A stretch of DNA of 64,000 nt from Brevibacillus centrosporus (GTDB lineage Bacteria > Bacillota > Bacilli > Brevibacillales > Brevibacillaceae). Below, piece by piece: positions 35,134 through 44,500 of the stretch (position 1 is the first letter of the stretch; every line of letters starts with the position of its first letter). The notes below the pieces were generated by a model. It made no database searches. It saw only the letters and a list, made by a program, of their open reading frames with translations, and was not told the DNA's origin. The stretch is from NCBI RefSeq assembly GCF_003710815.1, contig NZ_RHHP01000001.1, positions 62,001 through 126,000 of the forward strand. Direction: 5' to 3'. The position numbers and the translations under genes are program-made.

Positions 35134-35162
35134 TAGACATCTTTGATTGAACGTTATATAAT
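35134..35162 (+). promoter_or_regulatory. Promoter of tRNA-Gly
   Basis: TAGACA (35134-35139), 17 bases, TATAAT (35157-35162), 30 bases before the tRNA. The rest of 34947-35133 shows nothing. Confidence 0.75.
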
Positions 35163-35191
35163 ATTGTTAAATTAAAGCAAAAAAAACGTTT

Positions 35192-35265
35192 GCGGGTGTA
35201 GTTCAATGGTAGAACTCTAGCTTCCCAAGCTAGTAGCGTGGGTTCGATTCCCATCACCCGCTCCA
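35192..35265 (+). tRNA. tRNA-Gly (anticodon CCC)
   Basis: Acceptor GCGGGTG/CACCCGC, D-arm GTTC-AATGGTA-GAAC, anticodon arm CTAGC-TTCCCAA-GCTAG (anticodon CCC, reads GGG), T-arm TGGG-TTCGATT-CCCA, encoded CCA. All stems are intact. Confidence 0.95.
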
Positions 35266-35270
35266 TCGGA

Positions 35271-35296
35271 AAAGTCTTGCGCAGCAAGGCTTTTTT
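35271..35296 (+). terminator. Terminator of tRNA-Gly
   Basis: AAGTCTTGC and GCAAGGCTT stem, then TTTTTC. Confidence 0.85.
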
Positions 35297-35420
35297 CATT
35301 TTCTGCTAAAATGGAGCTGCTCGGTCAGGATATCCAGCTCATTCTCTAATTCTAGCTTGTTCTAATCTCATCACTCCTACATAAAAATGAAGTATCAGCC
35401 CTGTTGAAAGGAGTGAAATC

Positions 35421-35699
35421 ATGACCCAACTCAACTCAGAATATCTCATGGAGCTATACAAAAAGATTACGGAGATTCATGCCGCCTCGTTACAACTGAG
35501 TGCACAACAACCGCAAACGGAATTGATAACTGTCATTGATCATTTGTCGAGAGTAGCTGGGTTCCTCGTTGATCTGAGACTGCAGGAACTAGAGAGTGGA
35601 TCGATCGCCTCTGTCAATCCGACTGGCTATCTGGATAGCAAAATTGGCATTGCGAATACGGTGATGAAAAGGTATCAAGAAAATGTGCTAAGCTACTAA
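35421..35699 (+). CDS. Small hypothetical protein (92 aa)
   Basis: GAAAGGAGTGAAATC stands before the ATG. Helical product (YLMELYKKITEIHAAS, TVIDHLSRVAGFLVDLRLQE) of no family I know. A CCC/GGGG hairpin with T-tract follows at once (35700-35720). Confidence 0.65.
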   Translation: MTQLNSEYLMELYKKITEIHAASLQLSAQQPQTELITVIDHLSRVAGFLVDLRLQELESGSIASVNPTGYLDSKIGIANTVMKRYQENVLSY

Positions 35700-35720
35700 T
35701 CCCTCTTCGGGGGGATTTTT
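35700..35720 (+). terminator. Terminator of the 92-aa gene
   Basis: CCC-TCTTC-GGGG stem followed by GATTTTTG. Confidence 0.55.
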
Positions 35721-35754
35721 GTTTGCGCGAATTTCGTCTGCAGAAAATGACAAA

Positions 35755-35801
35755 TCAAAAAGCACACCTCCCAAGCGCTGTAAACACTTGAATTGTGTGC
35801 T
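35755..35801 (-). terminator. Terminator of tRNA-Leu
   Basis: AGCACAC and GTGTGCT with inner CAAGTG/CGCTTG pairing, then TTTTTGATTT on the minus strand. Confidence 0.75.
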
Positions 35802-35825
35802 GTATCGTTCTCTTTATGGAAATAG

Positions 35826-35907
35826 TGGTGCCGGTGAAGGGACTTGAACCCCCACGGTTTCCCTCACGATTTTGAGTCGCGCGCGTCTGCCATTCCGCCA
35901 CACCGGC
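35826..35907 (-). tRNA. tRNA-Leu (anticodon CAA)
   Basis: Class II tRNA with acceptor GCCGGTG/CACCGGC, anticodon loop CTCAAAA (CAA, reads TTG), a long variable arm, T-arm GGGGG-TTCAAGT-CCC, and encoded CCA. Confidence 0.95.
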
Positions 35908-35974
35908 ATATCAATCTGTGTCTTCATACTAGCACAATTTTGATAGAAAATCAACGTTTGATTTTTCTCACCAC

Positions 35975-36277
35975 TTACAGCTTCTCCAAAATTTCCTCAG
36001 CCCACTGATGAAAAACAGCCAATGCTTCTTCCACGGTTGGAAAAGAATGCTCTGCTTCACAAATAAATTCCGGAAAATCTGCAATGCGATTTTTCCGAAT
36101 ACGTACCCCGTCTGCCATGCACTGGATATCCAGGAAGTACGGTACAGACTCGTCAATGCCATAGCTGTTTTCCAAAAACTCATAGGTCCGTACCCATTCC
36201 AGAATACGTACTTCCGATGGCTTTAATCGCAGTACTTGCTCCAAGGACATAATCGTTTCATTACCGTAGTAGTGCAT
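35975..36277 (-). CDS. Hypothetical protein (100 aa)
   Basis: Starts MHYYGNETIMSLEQVLRL after AGAAAGGTTGAATGA. The frame is open 16 codons further but the site fits ATG 36277. The product is acidic and mixed alpha/beta (VPYFLDIQCMADGVRIRKN, then PTVEEALAVFHQWAEEI). No family recognised. Confidence 0.65.
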   Translation of the reverse strand: MHYYGNETIMSLEQVLRLKPSEVRILEWVRTYEFLENSYGIDESVPYFLDIQCMADGVRIRKNRIADFPEFICEAEHSFPTVEEALAVFHQWAEEILEKL

Positions 36278-36373
36278 TTCATTCAACCTTTCTACATCTG
36301 ATTCTCCATCGAACCGTGAAATCAAGCAAACAGGCGGAGAGGAACTCCGCCCGCCAAGAACGAAACCGTTACG

Positions 36374-36940
36374 CTAGATGGAAGAGAGAAGCTCTCGAAG
36401 CTCCTTCACGATGACAGCTTGGTATCCAGTACCTTCCCCGTATTGCTTGAGCATTTCCGCGCGTGCAGCCTTGAGGTTCTCCTCATACTCAGGCGCATTG
36501 CGATCAGGGTTCTGCTCCTTAAACGCGATCATCACGTCTTGGACATGCTTCGGACGCGGTCCCCATTTCGCAAGCACATGTCCACCCGTATCTGCGAAAA
36601 GAACCACTGGGATGGAGCGGCCGCCCATGGTCAAGAATTCATCCATGAGATCCAGATGCTCTTCCATAATAAAAATCTCTGTTGGAATTTCCGTTTCTTT
36701 CAAGGCTTCCAGCACCACCGGTATATTGCGAACAACGTCACCGCACCAGTCCGCCGCGATGATCAGACAACGAAGATCATCCCGATTGGCGAGCGAAGCA
36801 AAAAAAGCACGGTCTTCCTCACTCGGCCACGTAAACTCTGCCTTCCTGCTGAGAAAAGTATCCTGATTCTTGGTCATCCCATCGATAAAGGCTTGGGGTT
36901 TTATCCCGTTACGGAGCTTGTGAGACACGTTTGCTGCCAT
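36374..36940 (-). CDS. Thioredoxin-family protein with single active-site Cys
   Basis: 188 residues. The thioredoxin-fold centre is CLIIAADWCGDVVRNIPVVL: Trp-Cys-Gly-Asp, with only one of the two usual cysteines. A cis-Pro loop follows (GRSIPVVLFAD). The C-terminal helices (EYEENLKAARAEMLKQYGEG) are typical of a bacillus-specific subgroup. It may act in bacillithiol or thiol repair. GGAGGAGG precedes the ATG. Confidence 0.8.
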   Translation of the reverse strand: MAANVSHKLRNGIKPQAFIDGMTKNQDTFLSRKAEFTWPSEEDRAFFASLANRDDLRCLIIAADWCGDVVRNIPVVLEALKETEIPTEIFIMEEHLDLMDEFLTMGGRSIPVVLFADTGGHVLAKWGPRPKHVQDVMIAFKEQNPDRNAPEYEENLKAARAEMLKQYGEGTGYQAVIVKELRELLSSI

Positions 36941-37025
36941 ATGTATTCCTCCTCCATACTCTGTATCGTGTTTACGATTCTACAGCCCCCGCGAAAACTC
37001 CTGTCTTTCAAACAGCAGGAGCTGC

Positions 37026-37181
37026 TTACTCTTGGTTCTTCTCTTCCTCTTCTTGTTTGGCCAGCTCCAGCATTTTCTGCATCAAAATATGCTGGGGCAT
37101 ATGCATCAGCTGCTCCAGCGGAACATTCAGTTTCTCAGCCAATTTCACGGCTGTTTCGGGCGATATTTGCAAGGGACGCAC
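37026..37181 (-). CDS. YycC-like small protein (51 aa)
   Basis: GTG 37181 behind AGGAGGGTGATTTT. The product reads RPLQISPETAVKLAEKLN, then VPLEQLMHMPQHILMQKMLE and an acidic KQEEEE tail. This pattern matches the YycC-like family known from Bacillus. The function is unknown. It is shorter than most gene finders accept. Confidence 0.75.
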   Translation of the reverse strand: MRPLQISPETAVKLAEKLNVPLEQLMHMPQHILMQKMLELAKQEEEEKNQE

Positions 37182-37294
37182 AAAATCACCCTCCTTTCAT
37201 CTGTAAAAATAGAAGTCTCTTCAGTATAGTACATGCCAGACGATCTTGCCATAGAACGCAGGCATTCGAGGGGAAAACGGTTCATGCTCCACGC

Positions 37295-37328
37295 GAAAAA
37301 ACCCCTCGTCTCTGCTGGATGAAGGGTT
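37295..37328 (-). terminator. Terminator of the 65-aa Cys protein gene
   Basis: AACCCT pairs with AGGGGTT over a 16-base loop, followed by TTTTTT on the minus strand. Confidence 0.55.
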
Positions 37329-37344
37329 CTCTCTTTACAACCGC

Positions 37345-37542
37345 CTATGTCTGCCGTTTCGTCAGGATGCACGGCACCCCGTATCCGATCTCGCCGGGCT
37401 GGGACATTTTCTCGAGATATGCTAACCCACGAGCACATTGCTGTTTGCACACCTGACAAGTAGAAGAAGTCACAATTTTCAGGTTTAATTGATTTGGATG
37501 CTGCCTAGAGTTTTTCTTCTTGATTTTCTTTGCCTTAGCCAT
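37345..37542 (-). CDS. Small Cys-rich basic protein (65 aa)
   Basis: AGGGAGGGGAGAAG precedes the ATG. Very basic start (MAKAKKIKKKNSRQ), then STCQVCKQQCARGLAYLEK and GVPC: C-x2-C-x3-C plus a later Cys, which could bind zinc. Conserved-looking but unnamed. Confidence 0.65.
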   Translation of the reverse strand: MAKAKKIKKKNSRQHPNQLNLKIVTSSTCQVCKQQCARGLAYLEKMSQPGEIGYGVPCILTKRQT

Positions 37543-37680
37543 CTTCTCCCCTCCCTTAGCCCTAGATCACTCCAGTCTATGAAGGAGAACAACCCCATTC
37601 TTTAGGCAAAGACACAAAACGGGGCTCTTTCCACGAAAATAGGCAGAATGGTCGCATGCCGCGCTATTTTAATGGTTTTC

Positions 37681-37956
37681 CTATAAAAAGCGTCCTAACC
37701 TCTTTAGGATCCACCACGGACCAATTAGGAGATAAACAGGATTCTTGAAAAAGGACGGAGGATTTCCTTCGAAGAAATGACCAACAAATTGAAATATCCA
37801 GCCAAGAATAAATAACACTGCTGCCCACTTCCCATTCCAGAAAAACAGCGGCAAGGAAACGACAATCATCGGAATACCAATCGCATGTGTCAGCTTGTTT
37901 ACAGGGTGCTGATGATCACGATTGTAGCACTCCAAAAACGAGATCTTATCCGCCAT
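37681..37956 (-). CDS. Mpo1/DUF962-like membrane protein
   Basis: 91 residues. CYNRDHQHPVNKLTHAIGIP and FVGHFFEGNPPSFFKNP carry the paired His motifs of the Mpo1 family; yeast Mpo1 is an iron dioxygenase for 2-hydroxy fatty acid alpha-oxidation. Two or three membrane helices. ATG 37956 follows AAAGGAGGTAG. Confidence 0.8.
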   Translation of the reverse strand: MADKISFLECYNRDHQHPVNKLTHAIGIPMIVVSLPLFFWNGKWAAVLFILGWIFQFVGHFFEGNPPSFFKNPVYLLIGPWWILKRLGRFL

Positions 37957-38032
37957 TACGACTACCTCCTTTTCCACATTTTAGCACGATTTTCACCGCA
38001 CAGAGACATGTGATAGCCATCGTGGCAAAAGC

Positions 38033-38061
38033 AAAAAACGCTGCGCGGACACACAGCGTTT
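38033..38061 (-). terminator. Terminator of the ccdA-resA operon
   Basis: AAAACGCTG and CAGCGTTTTTT on the minus strand. Confidence 0.75.
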
Positions 38062-38081
38062 TGGGAGGTTCTCTCTATCGT

Positions 38082-38615
38082 TCACGGTTTTTCCTGGAGC
38101 AGCTTGCGCAGTTCCAGCTCTAGCGTTGGTGCATCTATCATCCCGATAATCTTCTTTCGGACGACGCCATTCGTATCGATCACGTACGTAGTTGGAAAAG
38201 CTTGAATCAGATATCGGTTGGAGACCGTTCCGGCCACATCCATGGGAATCGGAAACGTGAGCTTGTAGCTCTGCACAAACGCGGCTGCAGCCTCTGGACT
38301 GTCGTTGTTGGTTACATTGATGCCGTAAAAATCGATCTGGTTTTTGTATTTCTCGTAGAGCTTCTGCAAATCCGGCGCCTCCATACGGCAAGGACCGCAC
38401 CAGGATGCCCAGAAATTTAGCACGACGGGCCTGTCCCTTTTTCCTTCAACTTTGTACACTTGATTATCCAGCCCAGTCAAAGAGAAATGAGGCGCTGCAA
38501 ACCCTACTTCCGGCTTTTGCACCTCAGACACAACCGCGACGGACTCCTGAGGCTGCTGCCAGACTGCATAGCCGACGCCTACTGTAACCAGCATCGCCAA
38601 CGCTATTTTGTTCAT
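38082..38615 (-). CDS. ResA/TlpA-like thiol-disulfide oxidoreductase
   Basis: 177 residues: N-terminal anchor (ALAMLVTVGVGYAVW), then a thioredoxin fold with NFWASWCGPCRMEAP; C73 and C76 are the redox pair. FPTTYVID is the cis-Pro loop. It is an extracytoplasmic reductase fed by CcdA, whose gene ends 23 bases upstream, and probably serves cytochrome c maturation or spore cortex synthesis. Confidence 0.9.
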   Translation of the reverse strand: MNKIALAMLVTVGVGYAVWQQPQESVAVVSEVQKPEVGFAAPHFSLTGLDNQVYKVEGKRDRPVVLNFWASWCGPCRMEAPDLQKLYEKYKNQIDFYGINVTNNDSPEAAAAFVQSYKLTFPIPMDVAGTVSNRYLIQAFPTTYVIDTNGVVRKKIIGMIDAPTLELELRKLLQEKP

Positions 38616-38638
38616 TACGTCACCTCTGCTTCATTCGA

Positions 38639-39349
38639 TCAGAATCCCGTAAACCCACCGTACAGTTGAATGAGCACACGTGTAATATCCGTCATTTTAT
38701 CGGTGTACAGCAGCACGCCAAACAAAATCATGATAGCCCCGCCCACCTTCATAAACTGATCGGAGTATTTGACGATCGCGCTTACTTTGCTGATAAAGAA
38801 AGTCATCACAAAAAACGGAATAGCAAAACCCAATGTATAAGCGAGTGTATACGACAAGGCACGAGATGGATCCGTCACGCCCATGACAATAATCCCGGAA
38901 AGGATCGGTCCTACGCATGGCGTCCAACCAGCTGCGTAAGTCATTCCTACCAGTATGGACCCAGTATACCCCAATGGGCGCGATTTTAAATCAACTTTAA
39001 ATGAGCGCATCATCCAATCCATTTTAAACACCTGAAACATAATCAGTCCAATGACAACAAGCAAAATGCCGCCTAGCTGACGGATCAAGTCCTTTTGATT
39101 GACAAACAAACTGCCGATCCAGGAGGTCGATAACCCAAGCGCGATAAAAATAATGGAAAATCCGATGATGAAAAACAGCGTGTGCAAGAGCGCCTGTTTC
39201 TGAAAAACAGTCTTCCCCTTTTTCACTTCATCGACAGTAATCCCCGTTATGTATGATAAAAAGGAAGGATAAAGCGGCAGACAGCAAGGCGAGATAAAAG
39301 AAAGAAAGCCCGCGCCAAAGGCTAACAAAATGGAAAGATTTCCAGTCAT
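38639..39349 (-). CDS. ccdA: CcdA, transmembrane thiol-electron carrier
   Basis: 236 residues with six helices. The two redox cysteines sit in LSFISPCCLPLYPSFLSY and GWTPCVGPILSG, as in CcdA/DsbD cores. It moves electrons from cytoplasmic thioredoxin to extracytoplasmic partners such as the adjacent ResA-like protein. ATG 39349 follows GGAGGTATGT. Confidence 0.93.
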   Translation of the reverse strand: MTGNLSILLAFGAGFLSFISPCCLPLYPSFLSYITGITVDEVKKGKTVFQKQALLHTLFFIIGFSIIFIALGLSTSWIGSLFVNQKDLIRQLGGILLVVIGLIMFQVFKMDWMMRSFKVDLKSRPLGYTGSILVGMTYAAGWTPCVGPILSGIIVMGVTDPSRALSYTLAYTLGFAIPFFVMTFFISKVSAIVKYSDQFMKVGGAIMILFGVLLYTDKMTDITRVLIQLYGGFTGF

Positions 39350-39513
39350 ACATACCTCCAAATTTGATTCATCCACTATCTACCTTATTGTAGCGAAACT
39401 TTCTTCATGTCAAAAGTGGGACCTACACTTTGTCTTAAATCCGTGACATTTTTGTTTACGTAATAAATATTATGTTTACTTATTTCCCTCACTTCTGCCA
39501 CCCCATACTGTCG

Positions 39514-39542
39514 TTGACTTTACTTGTCCTTGTAATTACACT
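39514..39542 (+). promoter_or_regulatory. Sigma-A promoter of the GNAT gene
   Basis: TTGACT (39514-39519), 17 bases, TACACT (39537-39542). Confidence 0.6.
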
Positions 39543-39625
39543 GAAATCACCGAAATGAGCGAATGTTGTTCGCGAAACCGATCGTTACGCTCGTTTCAAT
39601 GGACTCAAAGAATAGGAGAAAATAA

Positions 39626-40162
39626 ATGGATATCTTGATCAGACAAGAGCTCCCGGAAGAATATAACAAGACAGAAGAAGTAGTCGAGCGGGCATTTCTA
39701 AACGAAGAATTTAGCGACAAAACAGAACATTTGCTGGTTTGCCGCATCCGAAAATCAGATGCATTCGTTCCTGAGCTTTCTTTAGTCGCTGTAACACAAG
39801 ACAACGAGATTGTCGGACATATCCTTTTGTCCAAAATTCACATCATAGATGGTACTACCGTTGTCGCAAACTCATTGGCGCTTGCTCCCGTTTCGGTTGC
39901 TCCTAAGTTCCAGAATATAGGGATTGGCAGCCAATTAATCCGCAAAGCCCTGATCAAGGCTAAAGAGTTAGGCTACCAGTCAGTCATTGTTTTAGGGCAT
40001 AAAGATTACTACCCGAGGTTTGGCTTTAAACCAGCTAGCCTGTGGAAAGTAAAAGCTCCCTTTGATGTTCCTCCCGAATTCTTTATGGCCTTGGAATTAA
40101 CGGAGAATGCTCTTGCAAATGCGCAAGGTGTCGTCCACTATTCAAAAGCTTTCACAGAATAA
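39626..40162 (+). CDS. GNAT N-acetyltransferase (YhbS-like)
   Basis: 178 residues with the GNAT core: LALAPVSVAPKFQNIGIGSQL (acetyl-CoA pyrophosphate loop Q-N-I-G-I-G) and VIVLGHKDYYPRFGFKPA, the YhbS/YjbC subfamily ending. Substrate unknown. AGGAGAAAATAA stands before the ATG. Confidence 0.88.
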   Translation: MDILIRQELPEEYNKTEEVVERAFLNEEFSDKTEHLLVCRIRKSDAFVPELSLVAVTQDNEIVGHILLSKIHIIDGTTVVANSLALAPVSVAPKFQNIGIGSQLIRKALIKAKELGYQSVIVLGHKDYYPRFGFKPASLWKVKAPFDVPPEFFMALELTENALANAQGVVHYSKAFTE

Positions 40163-40174
40163 CGAAGTGTAAGG

Positions 40175-40208
40175 AAAAAGGCTGTCGCCAAACGGACTGC
40201 CTTTTTTT
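40175..40208 (+). terminator. Terminator of the GNAT gene
   Basis: AAAAAGGC and GCCTTTTTTT stem and tail. Confidence 0.7.
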
Positions 40209-40256
40209 CGTTCAACACTCCCCACTGGACCTGAGCTGCTTGATTTCTGTGCATAC

Positions 40257-40286
40257 AAAAAAGAGACGAGCCTCGCCCGTCTCTTT
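40257..40286 (-). terminator. Terminator of the RND efflux operon
   Basis: AAAGAGACGGGC-GAG-GCTCGTCTCTTTTTT type hairpin on the minus strand. Confidence 0.75.
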
Positions 40287-40296
40287 CCTCTTTGCT

Positions 40297-41526
40297 TTAC
40301 TTCTGAATGCTTACTTTGCTGCCATCTGTCAAAAGGGTTTGACCTTTGACTACAACCTGATCCCCTGCTGATACTCCAGACACGATCTCGATCGTATCGC
40401 TGGTAGAAGCACCGGTTGTTACCTCCACTTGTTTCGCTACATCGCCTTCCAGCTTGAATACGTACTGCTTGCCTTCACGCTCGAACACGGCTTTGCGAGA
40501 AACAATGAGGCTGGATTTTTGTTCACCGGAAGCATTCGGGAACGTGATATTGACTACCATATCGGATTTCAGCGCATTATCCGCATTGGGAATGGTCACC
40601 TCAACCGGATAAGCTTTCAACGCTGAATCCATCACCGGGCTGACCGCGGAAACTTTCGCATCAATGGTTTTTCCGGTGGACTGCACATTCACTTTTACTG
40701 CCGTACCGACTTTTACTTTCGTAATGTCAGTCTCGGACAGGTTGGCTTTTACCAGCAGCGGGTTCGTGTTGACGATAACCACAACGGGCTGTTGACCCGC
40801 CATCTGCCCAACTGCTCCGTTCACACTGGAGATAAAGCCATTGATTGGAGCTACTACCGTTGCATTCGCCAGCTGGTTACGTGCGTTTTGCAGACTGACA
40901 GACGATTGGTTCACCGAAGCCTCGGATACTTGTGTGCCCGTTTTCTGCTGCGCTGCCTGCAGGCTTTGCTGCGCGTTCGCATAGGATGTCTGTGCATTTG
41001 TCAGCTGGGTGTTTGCTTGCTCCAGCTGCTGCGAAGCAATCGCGCCCTGTGTAAACAGCTCCTGCATACGCTGCTGGTTCAGCTTGGCATCCGCCAAGGC
41101 TTGCTCCGCTTGCTTCAGTCCGTTTTTCGCTTGGACCAGTCCTTGGTCAGAGCTGCTATTGGTCTGTCTCAGGTTGGCCTGCGCCACACGATAAGCAGCT
41201 TCCGCCTGCTGAACGGCATTACTCAAGTCCTGCTCGTCAATTTTGAAGAGGACCTGACCTTTTGTCACGTATTGTCCCAGCTTTACCGGAAGTGACGAAA
41301 TTTTCCCGCTGACTTTCGGTGTTACCTGCACTTCTTCACTTGGTGCCAGCTTGGCAGTCAGTCCAGCCTCTGAGCTCACTGTACCGGTCGTGACTTGCTC
41401 CACTTGCACCGGTGTTACGGACTCCGTCTTTTCTGTAGGTGTCTCTGCCGCTTGCGGGCTGGAACAACCTGCCACCAGACTGATGGCGAGCAAAGCTAGA
41501 ATGACGGGTTTGTTGATTTTAATCAT
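40297..41526 (-). CDS. RND efflux membrane-fusion (adaptor) lipoprotein
   Basis: 409 residues. Lipoprotein signal with lipobox LVAGC (Cys21). The barrel-sandwich/lipoyl part begins ISSLPVKLGQYVTKGQVLF, then a long coiled coil (about residues 110-210, Gln/Ala-rich), then the beta-barrel and membrane-proximal domains. It pairs with the RND pump encoded 27 bases upstream. In a single-membrane bacterium the adaptor links the pump to the outer leaflet or wall. Confidence 0.92.
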   Translation of the reverse strand: MIKINKPVILALLAISLVAGCSSPQAAETPTEKTESVTPVQVEQVTTGTVSSEAGLTAKLAPSEEVQVTPKVSGKISSLPVKLGQYVTKGQVLFKIDEQDLSNAVQQAEAAYRVAQANLRQTNSSSDQGLVQAKNGLKQAEQALADAKLNQQRMQELFTQGAIASQQLEQANTQLTNAQTSYANAQQSLQAAQQKTGTQVSEASVNQSSVSLQNARNQLANATVVAPINGFISSVNGAVGQMAGQQPVVVIVNTNPLLVKANLSETDITKVKVGTAVKVNVQSTGKTIDAKVSAVSPVMDSALKAYPVEVTIPNADNALKSDMVVNITFPNASGEQKSSLIVSRKAVFEREGKQYVFKLEGDVAKQVEVTTGASTSDTIEIVSGVSAGDQVVVKGQTLLTDGSKVSIQK

Positions 41527-41553
41527 ATATGTCCCTCCTTATCCCACAAACGT

Positions 41554-44500
41554 CTACACTTCCAGAGCGGGAGCGTTTTTGGCATTTTTCTTGGCTTCTT
41601 TTTTCGCTTTTTTCAGTGCGCGTTTTTCACGGCGCTTTTTCCCTCTATCATCGAACCACGAGGTAACTACTGGCACCAGTACGAGCGTAATGAGTGTCGA
41701 GAAGCTCAAACCGAAGATAACGGTAATCGCCATCGGTGCTTGCGTCTCTGTACCCGACCCACCTGCGAATGCCAACGGCCCAATCGCCAGAATCGTGGTC
41801 AATGTCGTCATCAAAATCGGACGCAGACGAATCGGACCTGCATGCAGGATAGCATCGCGAAGCTCCCAGCCTTGCGCACGCAATTGGTTGATGTAGTCGA
41901 TCAATACAATCGCGTTGTTCACGACCAGACCAATTAGCAGGATGTAACCGATCAAGACAGATACGCTGATCGACGTGCCTGTTACCAGCAAGCCAAGCAG
42001 TACCCCTGTGACTGTAGGCGGCACGGAGAACATGATGATGAACGGGCTGTAAAGCGATTCAAACTGCGCTGCCATTACCATGTACAGCAATACTACGGAC
42101 AAGACAATCGCAAGTGCCAAGCTGCCGAACGATTCCGCCATGTCTTGGCTTTGACCACCAAACTCCAGCTTGTAGCCGTCAGGGAGGTTCAGCTTATCCA
42201 CTTTAGCTTGAATATCTTTGGAAACGGCGTTCAGGTCACGACCTGCCAAATCAGCGGTCACTTTCACTTCACGCGTCATGTTGGAACGATTAATGGTCAA
42301 TGGTACATCGACTTTGCTGATCGTTGCCACAGACGAGAGCGCGACTTGTGCTCCGCCTGGTGCCGAAATGCGAAGATTGTTCAAGTAGTTAATATCTTCC
42401 TGATAATTTTCAGGCAACTGCAGCTTCACATCAATCTCGTCGTCACCTGTACGATATTTCGTAACTGTCTGTCCTTGGAAAGAAGTACGAACAGTGGAAA
42501 GAATTTGGCCGGTTGTCAAACCGTACAGGCTCGCTTTCTCGGCGTCTACCTTCACTTCAAACTCTTGACGGGACTCTTCCAAGCTCGTCGTTACGTTATT
42601 CGTACCTTGTACACTTTCTACCTCGCCTTTCACAATGCCACTAATGTCTTTCAAAACTTCCAGATCATCCCCGCGAACGGTCAATTCGATTGGCGATCCA
42701 GTTGACATTCCTTCTGCAGCACTTACCGTAATTTCCGGACCTGCAATCGACTTGAGCTTCTTCGTCAAATCAATCACGATATCATCCGACGAACGCTGAC
42801 GCTTTGTTACATCCACCAGCTTCAAGGTAATGGTCGCCTGGTTAGAGGACAAGGTACTTGCGAGCGGTGAGCCGCTGCTACCGATCGATACCCCAACGAT
42901 GTCCTTTTCAGGCACCTGGTTCACGATTTCTTCCACTTGTTTCGTGACTTTTTCTGTCTCAGCCAGCACGGTACCGTTCGGCATCTTGATGGAGACAGAT
43001 ACTTGCCCCTGGTCCATGCTCGGAATAAATTCAGCACCGATCAAAGGCGTCAGAGCCAGGGAGCCCACCATCATGATGATTGCTGCGGCGATAACCGTTT
43101 TACGGCGGCCCAAAGCCCAACCGAGCAATTTGGCATAAGCTTTCTCTACTTTATGGAACCCGATGTTAAACCAGATAACCGGGTTGATCCCTTTGTAATT
43201 CTTGCGTTCGGTATGCTCCGGCACCTTTTTCAAAATGCGGGAGCTCAGCATTGGTACGAGCAGAATCGAGAACACGAGAGCTGCGATGTGAGAGAATACC
43301 ACCGTCAGAGCAAGTGGTCCAAACAATTCCGCTGCGATCCCTTCCGTCAAAGCGATCGGCAAGAATACGCAAATCTGTGCCAAAGCGGAAGCCATAACGG
43401 CTGTTCCCACTTCTTTGGAACCGACCAGTGCCGCTTCCATCATGCCTTTCCCTTTTTCGCGTTGTCGGAAAATATTTTCCAACATAACGACCGCGAAGTC
43501 AATCAAGGACCCGAGACCCAGTGTCAAACCGGAAAGAGAAATCAAGTTGATCGTCTGCCCCGTCATGTACATGAGCAGGAAGGTCGCTACGATCGAAACA
43601 GGCAGTACGATGATCGCGATGATCATAGACTGGAAGCTTCCCAAGAAGAAGAACAGCAAGATAATCCCGACAAGTCCACCCAACAGGGCGTGTTCAGCGG
43701 TTGTGTAAATAGAATCTTTGATGTAAGTAGATGTATCCATCGTTGTTGTTACTTGTATGTTTTCAGGCAAATCCTTTTTGATTTGCTCCATCTCTTTGAT
43801 TACGGCATCGGCTACTTCAATCGTGTTGCCGCCGGATGCTTTCGTAATCGAGATGCCCAAGCTTGGTTTCCCATTTACATAGCTCAGCTGGGTGACGTCC
43901 TCGGTTGTATCGTTCACCTGTGCGATATCACTTAAGCGAATAGAACCGCCACTTCCTACGGATATCGGCGTCAGAGCGATCTGCTCGACATTGGCAAATT
44001 CACCTTGTACCCGAATGTTAAGTTTTCCATCCCCTTCACGGACAGCCCCTGCCGAACCGGACAAGTTGCTGCTGCCGAGAGATTGCTGAATCTGATCAAG
44101 CGTCAAGCCATAGGCAGAAAGCTTGGCTGGATCTACGATGACGTCAATGACGCGGTCTTGACCACCGTTGATTGCTGCAGAAGCTACACCGTCAATCCGT
44201 TCCAAACGGGACTGGATCAAATCCTCTGCCATGTCCTTCAGTTTGTTTACATCCGCATCACCCGTTACCGCAAATTGAATAATCGGCTGAGAGTTCGGAT
44301 CAATCCGAAGTACACGTGGAGCATGTGCGGAATCAGGCAAGGCTCCTCGAACCTGATCCACCTTTTCCCTCATATCCAGGGTCGCTTGGTCCAAATCCGT
44401 ACCCCAGTTGAACATCAAAATAACCTGCGATGCACCCTCAATCGAAACGGATGAAATACTATCCAGGTCAGAAACCGTTCCGAGGGCATTCTCTATCGGC

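Noticed and set aside
36419-37456. 345-codon plus-strand frame over the thioredoxin-like, YycC-like and Cys-protein genes
   Set aside because: Overlaps three minus-strand genes with good starts; its translation has no domain and no ribosome site.
42937-43935. 332-codon plus-strand frame inside the RND pump gene
   Set aside because: His/Gln/Arg-rich antisense product typical of a shadow frame; the pump frame is fully conserved.
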